A stretch of 64,000 nucleotides of DNA, taken from NCBI RefSeq assembly GCF_041260155.1, contig NC_091942.1, forward strand, positions 9,751,001 to 9,815,000, in the 5' to 3' direction. Shown here in pieces: positions 21,477 through 32,700 of this stretch. Within the stretch, counting starts at the first letter, position 1, and the number at the start of each line of letters is the position of its first letter. The position numbers and the translations under genes are program-made. Source of the stretch: Ptychodera flava. Lineage: Eukaryota > Hemichordata > Enteropneusta > Ptychoderidae. The notes under the pieces are model-generated. The model saw only the letters and a list, made by a program, of their open reading frames with translations, did no database searches and was not told the DNA's origin.

Positions 21477-21696
21477 CTTTCCTGTAGAATGATGGTGTTT
21501 CGTGGAACAACCAGACAAAAAGTGTGAACTCGCTGTCTGTGTGATCTATATTTAATCGCATGGTCATGGGGGCAATAGCGCCCGCTACATGTAATGGAGA
21601 TGCCCATCTTCGCTTGCCAGATCTCTTGTTGGGGCAGCTGGATGCTTCCCGAAAACAGGTAGTTAATGGGAAGTAACGGACCCGTGCGAGCGGACG
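21173..21696. repeat. Inverted repeat flanking sulfotransferase exon 1
   Basis: The arms 21173-21298 and 21583-21696 are reverse complements at moderate identity (shared cgtccgctcgcacg, agctgcc..aacaagaga, gcgaagatggg). The ~285-bp space between them holds sulfotransferase coding exon 1. One arm therefore lies in the intron and the other in the presumed 5' leader or promoter. Confidence 0.75.
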
Positions 21697-22091
21697 GTAC
21701 GAGATGCCGTGTATTACCATATACAGATTGCTATTTCTCGAAGCCGAAAAAGCGGTATATTTCTACACAAACAATAATGAAATACTTTTGTAAAATGAAA
21801 TAAAATGAAATAAAATTACTTATAAAATCTTCTGTACGAGAAAAAAAGTAGTGTGCATATTGGCAGCCTGGCCATCTCCTCCCGAGAAGTATTGGTTTAT
21901 CTCTTAAGAAACGCGAAGAAAGTGCGCGAGTCACAGCACAGGACAGATTAGGTATAGAACTAAAACAAAATACAGAATGTAAACAACATGGGAAAGCATA
22001 CGATATATATCTCACGATAAAACCTGAAGGCTGAAGGTAATCTTGCGATATCATTGATATTACTACCACCACCGTGTTCGGTATCGTCGTC

Positions 22092-22105
22092 GTCGTCATC
22101 ATCAC

Positions 22106-22143
<38 letters not shown>
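22092..22143 (+). repeat. CAT trinucleotide microsatellite
   Basis: An uninterrupted run of cat repeats with a tcg-rich lead-in. Confidence 0.95.
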
Positions 22144-23237
22144 GTGCCTGACAAATTGACAAGGACAACAGAAACTATTTTAGTTGGGATCTGGGTAATT
22201 TACATATTTAGCCTACATATTGACAATGTAGAAAGTTCCGGGGGCAGCTCTTACCCCCCCCCTCCCCCGTAGGCTACAGCACTGTCGTCCGTTATGAGTT
22301 GCACGAACGAAAAAGCTGTTTGTCTCCCTGTCCCTGATTGGCTTAAGCCAATGGAACCATTGCCTGCGCAATCCAATGGGTTGAATACTAAGGTGAGATG
22401 AGCCTAACGTAGAACTTTGCTAGCAGATTACTTCAGGTATACAAACTTTGCTCGGTTTTCATTGCGGACAATGCTTATTCATGCTATAGGATTATTTCTA
22501 TGTTGATCTCTATTGGAACCAGGGCAGCGGTTGGTTCAGCCTTGTCACATGATTTCTTTTTTAGCGCACTTGACGTAGGGAGCAGTGGTAGGGAGCCGTC
22601 ATTATTTACGGCCTGGGGGATCGGAGGAATTTCATTGGAAACTCCGAAATTTCGAGTAACCCCCTTGCCAACCATGATGAATTTGAATAACCCCCCTCTC
22701 CAACTCAGAAATTTTGAGTGACCCCTCACTTAGAAGAGTTAAATACCAGTACATGTATTTGTAAAATTTACAAAAATACAGCAATAGTAAATAGTAAAGA
22801 CTTTTCAAGTCCTGATGTACCCTGCTTGATTATCATCTGTTCTCTCATGACGATTGAGAAAGGTGAAATTAACAAAATGAAATTCAAAGTGACAACAAAA
22901 TACAGATGTAAAAGCTCTCGCTACATAACTAGTATCCGACTATATAGTATTGTTTAATTGTGATGGGTGTCATGACAGGGTTTTCACTAGGATATCTTAC
23001 TTGACAGAATTTGAAAGTACATGGGGGAGAACATGCGACAGGCTAAAGGGGAAAGTGTCAGGGGGATGTCTCCTCGCTTGTGTAGGAAATTTTTAAAACT
23101 TGGCATGTACAATGGTGCAGTCTGGTGCAATCTGAGGTGTTTTCAATTTGTTTTTACTAATACAGAACACCCTAATAAGGAGAGCACGAAGGGGTGTCCG
23201 CGTTCTCGCATCGAAAATTTTGAGAAATTGATGTGTG

Positions 23238-23311
<74 letters not shown>

Positions 23312-23358
23312 TGGGGAGAGACAGACAGACAGAGACAAACTGACAGAGAGAGACAGAC
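23238..23358 (+). repeat. TG/GA/G-run microsatellite
   Basis: A (tg)n tract, then ~50 bp of (ga)n, a poly-G run and interrupted gaca repeats. Confidence 0.95.
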
Positions 23359-24300
23359 ATAGCAGGCCTGTGTCGAATTTTTCCACATTTCAGAAAAGTA
23401 CAGAAAATGTTCAGTTTTACCCTATAAACGTGTACCTTTGCCTGTTACATCCAATATTACAAAAAGAAAAGTAATGCTGTCATGGTTTTGATGTCGCAAC
23501 TTGCTCTATTCCCGGTCCCTGTGTTCCGCTGAAGATGCATGTCTTTTGAGCAAAAAGCGAGCTAGTAAGCTTAGTCGTTAAGTCTGGCAAAAGCAGAGGT
23601 ATTCATTACTTTTTCCCATCTGTTGGCCAGTAAGTGTCATTGAATGCCAGGGTCAGGGTCGAGGATAAACGATGATTCATGTTTCACTTCAAACATTCTT
23701 TATCTTAATTTTGCATCATCATGGGCCATTACACACTTGGATCTGAATGTAAGATCACCGTTTAGAGTTTAAAACATTACAGACACTTGGTGGCTTCATT
23801 TTCATTAATTTATTGTCACAAATGGGACAAAGTGAACAGAAGTACACAAAGTCAAGTACACGAATGACAGATGTGAACTATCACTTCCTTGAACTCTTCG
23901 AAAATTTATCATTGCTGGATCGATTCAAGAATACAATCCGCCGACAGGTGTCATCAATCCAGACACGTATCCCTGGTCTTCAAATTGGTCGTCCTGAAAG
24001 TTTCTTTCATGAGGTAGACTTCGCGGTCATCATCATTTCAGTTATTGCTCCTTTCATGTTGCTCTCGGTAATTTTCACTTCAGATGCCATGGTTTCTTCT
24101 TTGTCCGATGTGCTTTTGCTCTAATTGCCATCTTCACGATACAACTCTCAGAACTCTATGTATCTCCACACAGATAGACATAAGTAGTTTCATAACCTGC
24201 TAATTGTAAAAATATATTTAGCGAAGTTAATTCATACAGTTAGACACGAACAGATCTTTTATGCTCAAAACCCCTGGTGGCTGCTTGTCTTCGCAGATGC

Positions 24301-25407
24301 TCACAACCTTTCTTTCTTGAGCATTTCGCTGCGATAAGCCATCTTGATGAATTCCAGTCTGCTGAATCGGCTGTATTTGTCATCGAGATCAATGTCGAGC
24401 TCGGCAAGTTTGTCAGAACGGTCAGCAATATCAGCGTCTAACTTGGCAAGTTGAGCATGACGGTTGGCAATTTCAGAATCAAGCTTTGTAAGCATGTGGC
24501 AGCGGCGGGTAACTTCAGAATCAAGTTTTGTGACTCTGCTGTGATAACGGTCACTATTGGTAGAATCTGACTTACGATATCCTTTGCTGCTGAAGGCTGA
24601 GATTTTCCTAGTGTTCTCGCTTTGCTTGCCTCCATCGGTGATTCCAACTACCTGTTTGACTTCAGTGTGATCAGTAGCTTGAACTCCAACGATACTACAA
24701 ATCATTCGACCGAAAGAGCCGACGGTATCAAGAGCAGATTGGGCAAAGAGTTGCAAGAAGGCATTTGGAATCCTACCAAGTACATGTGATGACCGAATGA
24801 AAGCTTCTACGAGCCATTTACCTGGTTCCGTCGTTTGATCCTGTTTAGAACCAAGCTTTGCCATCCAATATTGGTTTGGTACGGATTTGCTGCCAGTTCG
24901 AGCAAACTTCTCCTTGCCATCAGTTTTGGTTTGACGAGGTACATGTGGTGACTGACGAGTTGATTTTTCAGTACCTTCGGACAGAAGACCGGTTGTGGCG
25001 TGCAAGAAAGTCAGCATTGGTCGGATCGCTTTAAAAGCACTGACTGAGATGCGGAACAGCCGAAGTAACAATCTTTCTGCGTTCACAAGCCATCGACCTA
25101 CGATTGGCATCCTATGAACCACACCTCTTATTGTAAATGTGATGAAGACAGCAGCTTTCAGAATCTTGTGGATAGTTGTCCTCGTCCTTTCTGTGTATCC
25201 ACTGAAACAGAAACGCTCCACTCCCTCGATGTGATCCATCACAACTTCGACGTTGCGACGCAAATCATTGAAGAGGGCAGTGATGGAGTCAACAATCTTG
25301 TCAAATATCGTCAAAATTGTCCCGACGACAGGTAGGTAGTGTAAGAGACTGTACATCAGCCTAACCACGTAGATGAAGAGAGTGAGAATGATTTGTTTCA
25401 GTCCCAT
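24301..25407 (-). CDS. Orphan gene 1: membrane-seeking protein with coiled-coil repeats
   Basis: I do not recognise the family. The single-exon frame encodes 368 aa from MGLKQ. An in-frame ATG at 25452 would add 15 residues, but MGLKQ is the first ATG in the paralogue at 28157-29314 and similarity begins around it. Residues 1-35 are hydrophobic and contain LLHYLPVVG; a second hydrophobic stretch near 88-125 contains MPIVGR, so two LPxVG-like segments may sit in or on a membrane. Residues ~30-73 are almost identical in both copies. The middle (about 150-290) is polar and divergent. Residues ~292-347 form four 14-residue repeats (pattern LxKLDxxIxxRxxx, i.e. two heptads each), a likely coiled coil. 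The C-terminus is 15 residues shorter than in the paralogue. Similarity continues into both flanks, as expected for a tandem duplication. Confidence 0.8.
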   Translation of the reverse strand: MGLKQIILTLFIYVVRLMYSLLHYLPVVGTILTIFDKIVDSITALFNDLRRNVEVVMDHIEGVERFCFSGYTERTRTTIHKILKAAVFITFTIRGVVHRMPIVGRWLVNAERLLLRLFRISVSAFKAIRPMLTFLHATTGLLSEGTEKSTRQSPHVPRQTKTDGKEKFARTGSKSVPNQYWMAKLGSKQDQTTEPGKWLVEAFIRSSHVLGRIPNAFLQLFAQSALDTVGSFGRMICSIVGVQATDHTEVKQVVGITDGGKQSENTRKISAFSSKGYRKSDSTNSDRYHSRVTKLDSEVTRRCHMLTKLDSEIANRHAQLAKLDADIADRSDKLAELDIDLDDKYSRFSRLEFIKMAYRSEMLKKERL

Positions 25408-26329
25408 TTTGCCAACTTTTCCAGTCAGATCCGTACAGCGTATTGCTTGCATCGGAACAACGAACACAGAATGCCTGACAACGCCGAAACATTGACTCAG
25501 AACATTTTAGCGCTCGGTTGTCACTATGAATAGAACGCTGCCTGCAGTCTTTACCTGACGCGACGCAATATTTCATCGCGCCTTGACGATGCCGAACGTC
25601 TTACCTTGGTTCTTTTTGGCGGGAAAGTATGAAATTCCATACTGGGAAGGTCATATACAATACAGTTTAGGTAGGCGATTATGCTGAAGTAAAATATTGT
25701 AATTTTCATCATAACTGTATATGTTGCAGACAACGTTTAGTAGAGAAGAGATTTGATGAGAAAAATAGGAAGTTCCATTTTACTTTTTAAGAGATACGTC
25801 TTGGGGAAATAAATTGTACCTTTGGATTTATCACATTACCTTTTGACAAATTTCAGCCTTCAAAAAAGCACGAAGCTGATTAAGACTGAAGCCTTGTCAT
25901 TTTAAGTGCAGACTTCGAAAATAATTATTTTACGATGACCTTTGGATTTACGAACAAACAAATGGACTGCTGATCAAGCAACGGAGATAATTGTCAGTAA
26001 CACAGAGAAAAACCACTGAGTCGGTATCTTTTCATGGGTTCAAATGTAAAGAAACGAATAATTTTGGCTGTACATGCAAGTCAGTGGATCTGCCTTCCAC
26101 TATTCCAACCACGGGTAGCCCTCTACGGGACACGCACGTATACGATAGACACGGGACCGTAATTCACACCAACTTTGTGTAGCACGACGAGAAATGTAAA
26201 ACACAACAGTTATGAACGACAATTTGAGATTTTACACGGAATAAGATACGATGTCCCAAAAAATAGAGAATCTTGGTGTAATTTTAATAAACTAATGAAT
26301 GGATGAATAAATGAATTATAGATAAACGA

Positions 26330-26384
26330 ACGAACAAACAAACAAACAAACAAACAAACAAACAAACAAACAAACAAACAAACA
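26330..26384 (+). repeat. AAAC tetranucleotide microsatellite
   Basis: More than ten aaac units in a row. Confidence 0.95.
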
Positions 26385-27337
26385 CAATTTAATAAATAAA
26401 TAGGCGAGAGAAACATTTAAACTTAGATAAAGTGTTTGGCTGATGACGCTCATGTTCCATAATAATATAGGCGTTTGTTATTTCAACATGGCTATTATAA
26501 GTCGAACATTGAACTCGACGACCGATTACACATACGCTGTATATTCATGTAATATTCGTCGACAGCATGAAACGATATAGCCATTGTCTACGACTGAACC
26601 TTCTCCCCTTTTCTGAATCACTCACAAACATGTGGCAAATATTCCTTGGTATTGGGAATGATTGGACGACTGGCACAGTCACGGTTACAATCCCGCAACG
26701 TGTCTCTGCATTTTGCCAGATTAAACTTATATCAATCTTCTCATATGGGTCAAGTTACAATCTTTCATTTTTTTCTCGCGATTCGCGTAAGACAGTCATT
26801 TTTTAAGACTTTGAAAACTTTTTAAATATATAAAATATCACAAATCGTTTCTTCGCTTCACGTTTATTCTCGTACACGCAGAAGATTGTATTTATAAATT
26901 CGTGGACGGGAGTTATTTATTTTTAAATGAGTTTTACGTAACAGAATTTTGTAATTTTAAATACATTCACAAATATTTTACCGCGCGAGACACGGAAAAA
27001 TGAATGTGATTTTGAAACTAGAAATTTCCCATGGTTGTTCAGACCAGGTAAACCATGACACATGAAAACAAGATTGACCATGGTAAAAACAAAGGTTACC
27101 ATATTCTATGATGTCGTAAATATTTCCACTTTCTAACTTTAAATCTCAGAGAGACTCGAGATTAAACAATGACGTGCATCTTACTGATAACATATCTGTT
27201 GTTTTCGGATATTTCCCTTGAAGAAATAGTATAGCTTAGTGTAACTTATGATGAATATTTACAACTTTTATTGTGAATGTCAATTGTCTTTTGTTGTCCT
27301 ACCCCCCCCCCCCCCCGCGTTGAGATACTCAGTATTC

Positions 27338-27452
27338 AGCTTGTCAACTCAGCCTGTACAAGTGCTGACTGCACTGTCATTGTTGACAAGTGAATTTTCA
27401 CATGAAAACACTGAATGCAGTCTGTACTTGTACAGGCTGAGTTGACAAACTG
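27338..27452. mobile_element. Small inverted-repeat element (MITE-like)
   Basis: The arms 27338-27374 and 27416-27452 share ttgtcaactcagcctgtaca and its reverse complement around a ~41-nt loop. It follows the poly-C tract at 27302. No target duplication is clear. Confidence 0.7.
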
Positions 27453-28156
27453 AACATGTGTTTCAACATGTTTTGGAGAGTAGAACAAGATCTTATAGTC
27501 GACATTCAAAACAAAAATCGTGAAAAATTATCAAAAGTTACACTGCTGGCCTTTTGGTTTTGCATCAGAGCCAGTGTGAAAACCGATTAGCATCACAGAC
27601 TAGGTCAACACAAACATTTATTTACTTTGCATAGGTTTTATTGTCAGAACAAATGGCAAATGCTTGATTTTTTTCCATCCATTTCAAATTTGTCCGTTTG
27701 ATCAGCGTCAAAATATGTGTATTGTTAAAAAACGCCCCAGACAGTTGGTAAAGTTGAGTTTATTTCGTTGTACGCACTGCTACTTCCATGGTTGCACAAT
27801 CCCGGGATTTGAAGATACAGTTCCAAGACTTCCTGATAGCAGCGCGTGAGTCCCTTTCTTGTCGAACTCGTCGCGGTCTGTCAGTGACGAATTCAATCTG
27901 TCTATAGGTCAGTATTAATGAAGACTGTCTCCTGTCTTCGAAGAACGTTTTTACCTTTGTGTAGACTTCCGGCCATTATTAGTTCACCTTTTTCTCCTTT
28001 TATGTGTCTTGGCGGACAGTTCTTGTCACCAACTTGGGTTCTCGATAGTTTTTACTGCACACATCACAATTGCTCTGTCATCGAACGTGCTGGTGCATCC
28101 AGATATTTTGTTCAATTGTATAATTCATGCAGTCAGACACAAACATTTTTTTCTGC

Positions 28157-29314
28157 TCAAAACTGCTGATGGTTGCTTCTTTTTGCAGATTCACGCGACA
28201 ATGTTTTCTTGAGCATTTGGCTGCGATACGCCATCTTGATGAATTCCAGCCTGCTGAAGCGGCTGTATTTGTCATCGAGATCAACGTCGAGCTCGGCAAG
28301 TTTATCAAAACGGTCAGCAATATCAGCGTCTAACTTGGCAAGTTGCTCACGACGGTTGGCAATTTCAGAATCAAGCTTTGTAAGCATGTCGCAGCGGCGG
28401 GTAACTGCCTCCTCCAGTTTTGCAAGTGTGTCGTGATAGCGGTCATCAGGGTGAGATCCTTTGTCGCTGACAATTGAGGTTCCTCCTTCCTTGCCTTTCT
28501 TGGTTTTACTGGTGATCCCATCCACCTGTTTGGTCTCGTTATAAGCTGGAATTCCCATGATTCTGTCGACAGTGCGGGCAAAAGAGCCTCTTGCATATTG
28601 TGCACAGAGTTTAAAGCAAGCGTCGGGAATCCAATTTACCAAGAGCGATGAACGAATGAAGGATTTGACGAAGGGCATTGAGGACATAAACGATTTACCT
28701 GGTATAATCGTTGGATTCTGAAGTGGTTGCACTTTGAGTATTGGCTGTCTTGAGCTTGGCTTTGTTTTCCCTGACTCGTTCGGTTCGGATATCCCGCCAT
28801 TTCTATCCGATTTGCTCGTGCTGTCGTTTCTGCTTTGGCTATGTGTTGACTGACGAGTTGATTTCTTGACGATTTCTTTGCAGAGAATGTCAGGTGTGAT
28901 ATTCAAGATGCTCAACATTGGTTGAATCACTCTGAACGAATTTAGGCCTACTGTTATGCGGAACAGCCGCAGTAGCGCTCTTTCTAAACTGGCAATCCGA
29001 CAGCCTACTACGGGCAAACTGTAGACCACACATCTCACCACAAATGCCAAGAAAAAGCCAACTTTCAGAATATTGTGGATAATTTTCCTTTTTCTTTCTG
29101 TGTATCCACTGAAACAGAAACGCTCCACTCCCTCCATGTGATCCATCACAACTTCGACGTTGCGACGCAAATCATTGAAGAGGGCAGTGATCGAGTCAAC
29201 AATCTTGTCAAAAATCGTCAAAATTGTCCCGATGATAGGTAGGTAGTGTAAGAGACTGTACATCAACCTTACCATGTACACAAAGAGAGCGAGAATAATT
29301 TGTTTCAGTCCCAT
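28157..29314 (-). CDS. Orphan gene 2: paralogue of orphan gene 1
   Basis: Family not recognised. The single exon encodes 385 aa, starting at the first in-frame ATG (MGLKQ). It has the same plan as the copy at 24301-25407: a hydrophobic N-terminus with LLHYLPIIG, a near-identical block FDKIVDSITALFNDLRR, a second hydrophobic part with LPVVG, a Ser/Lys-rich divergent middle with a longer insertion, and four 14-residue repeats at ~297-352 ending in DDKYSRFSRLEFIKMAYRS. The tail extends 15 residues further (ending NHQQF). In the conserved blocks even silent positions mostly agree with copy 1, whereas the middle is hard to align. The 5' flank (~130 bp) and 3' flank are also similar between the copies. 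Both genes point the same way, so this is a head-to-tail tandem pair. Confidence 0.8.
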   Translation of the reverse strand: MGLKQIILALFVYMVRLMYSLLHYLPIIGTILTIFDKIVDSITALFNDLRRNVEVVMDHMEGVERFCFSGYTERKRKIIHNILKVGFFLAFVVRCVVYSLPVVGCRIASLERALLRLFRITVGLNSFRVIQPMLSILNITPDILCKEIVKKSTRQSTHSQSRNDSTSKSDRNGGISEPNESGKTKPSSRQPILKVQPLQNPTIIPGKSFMSSMPFVKSFIRSSLLVNWIPDACFKLCAQYARGSFARTVDRIMGIPAYNETKQVDGITSKTKKGKEGGTSIVSDKGSHPDDRYHDTLAKLEEAVTRRCDMLTKLDSEIANRREQLAKLDADIADRFDKLAELDVDLDDKYSRFSRLEFIKMAYRSQMLKKTLSRESAKRSNHQQF

Positions 29315-29415
29315 TTTGGCAACTTTTCTTTCAGATCCGTATGACGAACACGGAATACCTGACAACGCCGAAACATTGACTCAAAACAGAACATTTCAGC
29401 GTTCGGTTGTCATGC

Positions 29416-29427
29416 CATTATAAATAG
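29416..29427 (-). promoter_or_regulatory. Possible TATA-like box of orphan gene 2
   Basis: On the minus strand ctatttata lies about 105 bp upstream of the start codon. The paralogue has ctattcata at the equivalent place (~25525). Position and partial conservation are the only support. Confidence 0.3.
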
Positions 29428-29630
29428 AACCTGACGCGACTCATCATGCAACGCGCCTTGCACGATCGCAGGCACACGTTTTGACGATTTTATCAGTGGA
29501 AGAGTATCATTCTGTACAATAGCACTGCGTAACTTGTCCCGTTTTAGTGCAGAATGAGTACACAAACAAAAGTCACCATTTCATAGCATTGTACAATATG
29601 TGTTTGTTTATTGATTCAACATCTATATTT

Positions 29631-29775
29631 AATTTTTCCTCATAGCGTTAGCACAGGGATGGCTGCCCATTTGAAGCAGACAATGTGTTTTTCTAGAACC
29701 AAATTTTGCTCGGTAACCCCTGATTTTACATGCTTGATTCCAAAGGGGAACGGTTTTAACCTTGTCGTTAAATGC
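29631..29775 (+). repeat. Dispersed repeat R1, copy 3 (diverged)
   Basis: It starts ttttcctcatagcgttagca, followed by cagggatgg, ccaaattttg, acccctgatttt and gattcca, in the R1 order but more diverged. Confidence 0.5.
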
Positions 29776-32700
29776 TGTAATAAAATAACGCTAGTGTCCA
29801 CCAAGTTATAAATTATAAAATCTTAACAACGGTTCATACCTCGCTGCACTCGTCGATCATCAAGATCAGAAACCCGATTGGCAATGGCTTTGTGGTGAAG
29901 TACCAAACGTGTTTTCTAGTCAACTTCCAATATTACAGATATCAGGTACAATCGTGAAGTGAACATCCCTCCGACTTCGAGTAAAAATTCGAAATACCCG
30001 ATTAGACATTCCTGAATCAACATAATTATATTAATACAGGGGGCAACTAACAGAAACACATAATAACATATGCTATAGCCATCTTTGCAACATACTAGAA
30101 ATGGGTGTCATTGTCAACAAATAGCATTTTTGTAATTTTCAGCGAATATACCAAATTTTGTCTTATAACTAGAATTCGTTTTTAAGTATACATGGAAAAT
30201 TGTCAAATTTACTAAAATATCACTATTATTGCTATTGAAAGCGGTATTGGTGATGATAACAGGTCACCAAGAGACAAATTTCATGAAATCGTACCATTGT
30301 GACCATTCTGTAGGTGTATCCACTACTCCAATTATGTCGTGCCGATTAACTTGCAGTCAAGGAAGCATAGACATTATGTATAGTAAAACGGCAATATAAG
30401 AAAGTAGCATTGTTCTATAAAATATTGAAGTCTGCATAATTCACATTACTTGCATTTCATCTTCAACAGCAAAATTCCAGTCCCTTCTCATTTATAGCAC
30501 AGCAGTCCGTTGTGAGGGCGGGCGAAATCAGCGATGTCAGTGATTATGCATGAAATTAGAAGCTTAAACCCCTGTGCTGACTTAGTCCAAAAAATTTAAC
30601 AACATGTTTATATAATGATTGCAATTTCAAAAGAAGACAAAAGACAAAACACTTTATAATCTTCTTAACGCCTCAGTTAATCTCGATCCCGGGCCTTTTC
30701 GAGCCGGGCTTTACATAAGAATGTTTGAAAGGCGTGGTCAAACACATGAAGCTGGGATTTTTTCCTACACTAAAGCCTGTAAAAGTTAGAAAAACTTAAA
30801 ACTTTGAAGAAATAGCGGATATAACACCCACACTAACAGGTTGTTGTTGGCAGCCAGTATATATTTGAACTGTATTGATCTTGGACGTATGTAAATATCT
30901 TTTGCAGTATCGGAAACCTTTTTATATTTTGATTTAATGCATTGGTCTGAACAGTGAATTACCTCTGGGCATATTTTGTTGTCATGTGATAAATGTGAAA
31001 CGATACCGAGACAGCTACTGTATTTGTTCTTATGACGCCAACAACGTTGATCACTTTTAGCATGGCGGTAACTCACAAAGACCTAAATGCTAGTAGCAGT
31101 AGGTATAAGGCTAACATCATACAGATGATAGAAAAAAGAAAGTTCTTCAAATGCAGGGTTTTCTCTTGCCTGCGCTCGATCCATTTTCTGCCTTTTAGCG
31201 CGCAAATCGCGCGCACTGAATACGCAGCAAGCAAATACGCCCTATGATGGTGACCCAAGCTCATAGTGTAGTGACCTGTCAATTTGCTGTTGTTTCTGCC
31301 CCTAAAATATCAAGTATACCCCTAATTTTGATTAATGAAACAGAAATTGCCCCTTCCACTGCTTTCAGTGAACATGCAGAGAAAACACTGCAGATGATAC
31401 AGCCGGAACTCACTTCTGCAGCACATGCAATTGAGTATTTTACTATCATCAAATGTGGATTGTGTTTTTGAGCTTCTGCCCCGGTGTTTAACAATCATAA
31501 TTAAGAACAGTTTTACATTTTTATATATCTCAGCGTCTGTTTTTCACGAGAAACACACACACAAAAAATAGTTTTTAACAATTGTATTTACCTCGAACCA
31601 CAAAACGACAAGATCGCTATTCGATTAATCCTCCCAGGCACGGACAAGAAATGTGTTCATAACGACCATTATTACACTACGGCTTCTCTAGCCATAATTA
31701 CACGCTTTGGTGACAGAACCTGAATTATTGCTTTCGGTGTTACGGCGGTTGGTGCTATTGTCACTACGCGTCGAAATACCAAACCGATAACTCTCGTGTG
31801 AAAATAACCGAATGGTCGTCAGCGGTTGTGTCTGTCTCTCTCAATGACCGCGTCTGTTCAGTAGCGCCTTATCTGACAAGCGATTAAACAAACGCTCATC
31901 GCTGCCCGTCTGAAAAGTAGGGGACAACTTGTCCGTTGAAACATTCAAGCTGTTTCTTTTTTCACCAACGTTAAGAGGCGATAAGGAGTTCACCCGCACT
32001 CAATGAATAGCGTCCAGACACCTGCTGCTCAACTTTCTATTCACACGGGGAACCTGTCCCAACAAGAATCGCTACATTTGTGTTTACAACAAACTTAGAC
32101 CAAATAAGTGGCTTTTAGGGAACATAATTACTTTTATGAAGTCCCCAGGGCAGAGGTGATATGTTTTACTATCCGTACGTTCTGAAATGACCAATAGAGG
32201 CGAAAATATTTCGAACATTAATTTACTCAGAAAATTAATTTACGGCAGTTTAATAATAGGTCAGCTACTTCACGATGCTGTCTTCTTAATGTTACTATGG
32301 AAAAATTATTTCCATGATTAGTTAGTTGAAATATTCCTGTTAGAATTGAGAACGATTACAAATGACATTTGCACCGACCACAGCTATAAGAAACCGAACC
32401 TGTTATAGATACATCATCACCACACCTGAGTCACCAGTGCAGTGAGTAAATATTGCGCTTGAGCGGGGCGCAGTCGATGTTCTTTTGTTATGAAACGGTT
32501 GTTTACCTAATTATGCGAGAACGCATTCTGACCAATCAACGAACGCGTTCCACTGTAACGGACAACACATGTATGCAATCAGTTAGTGTAGTGGCAGTGT
32601 TCGTAACGACTCTCCGTCTGCTCAGCCGCTCTTCTCCCTTTCCTTCTCTTTTTGCGCTGTCATTTCTCAGGGAATCACAATGAGAGGTAAGTACAAGTTC

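Larger units (their letters stand above)
21713..24300. other. Intergenic, between SULT and orphan gene 1
   Basis: Only simple repeats are supportable. Frames rich in Asp or Ser near 22.1 kb are products of the CAT microsatellite. A 103-residue frame at 23813-24124 has a hydrophobic segment near its end but no recognised motif or splice context. Confidence 0.5.
25480..28120. other. Spacer between the two orphan genes
   Basis: No further copy of the orphan gene is seen. The spacer holds an AAAC microsatellite, a poly-C tract and a small inverted repeat, listed separately. Confidence 0.5.

Noticed and set aside
21380-21720. Second sulfotransferase-like frames around exon 1
   Set aside because: They read the exon 1 region in other frames or across the inverted-repeat arms. 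Only the frame with TYPKSG matches the family and splices in phase.
21960-22272. Acidic (poly-Asp) and poly-Ser frames
   Set aside because: They are translations of the CAT/TCG microsatellite on each strand.
23093-23388. Leu/Ser- and Arg/Glu-repeat proteins
   Set aside because: They are products of the GA microsatellite.
23813-24124. Small membrane protein gene
   Set aside because: It has one hydrophobic segment but no family match, no splice context and no second copy, although the neighbouring gene is duplicated.
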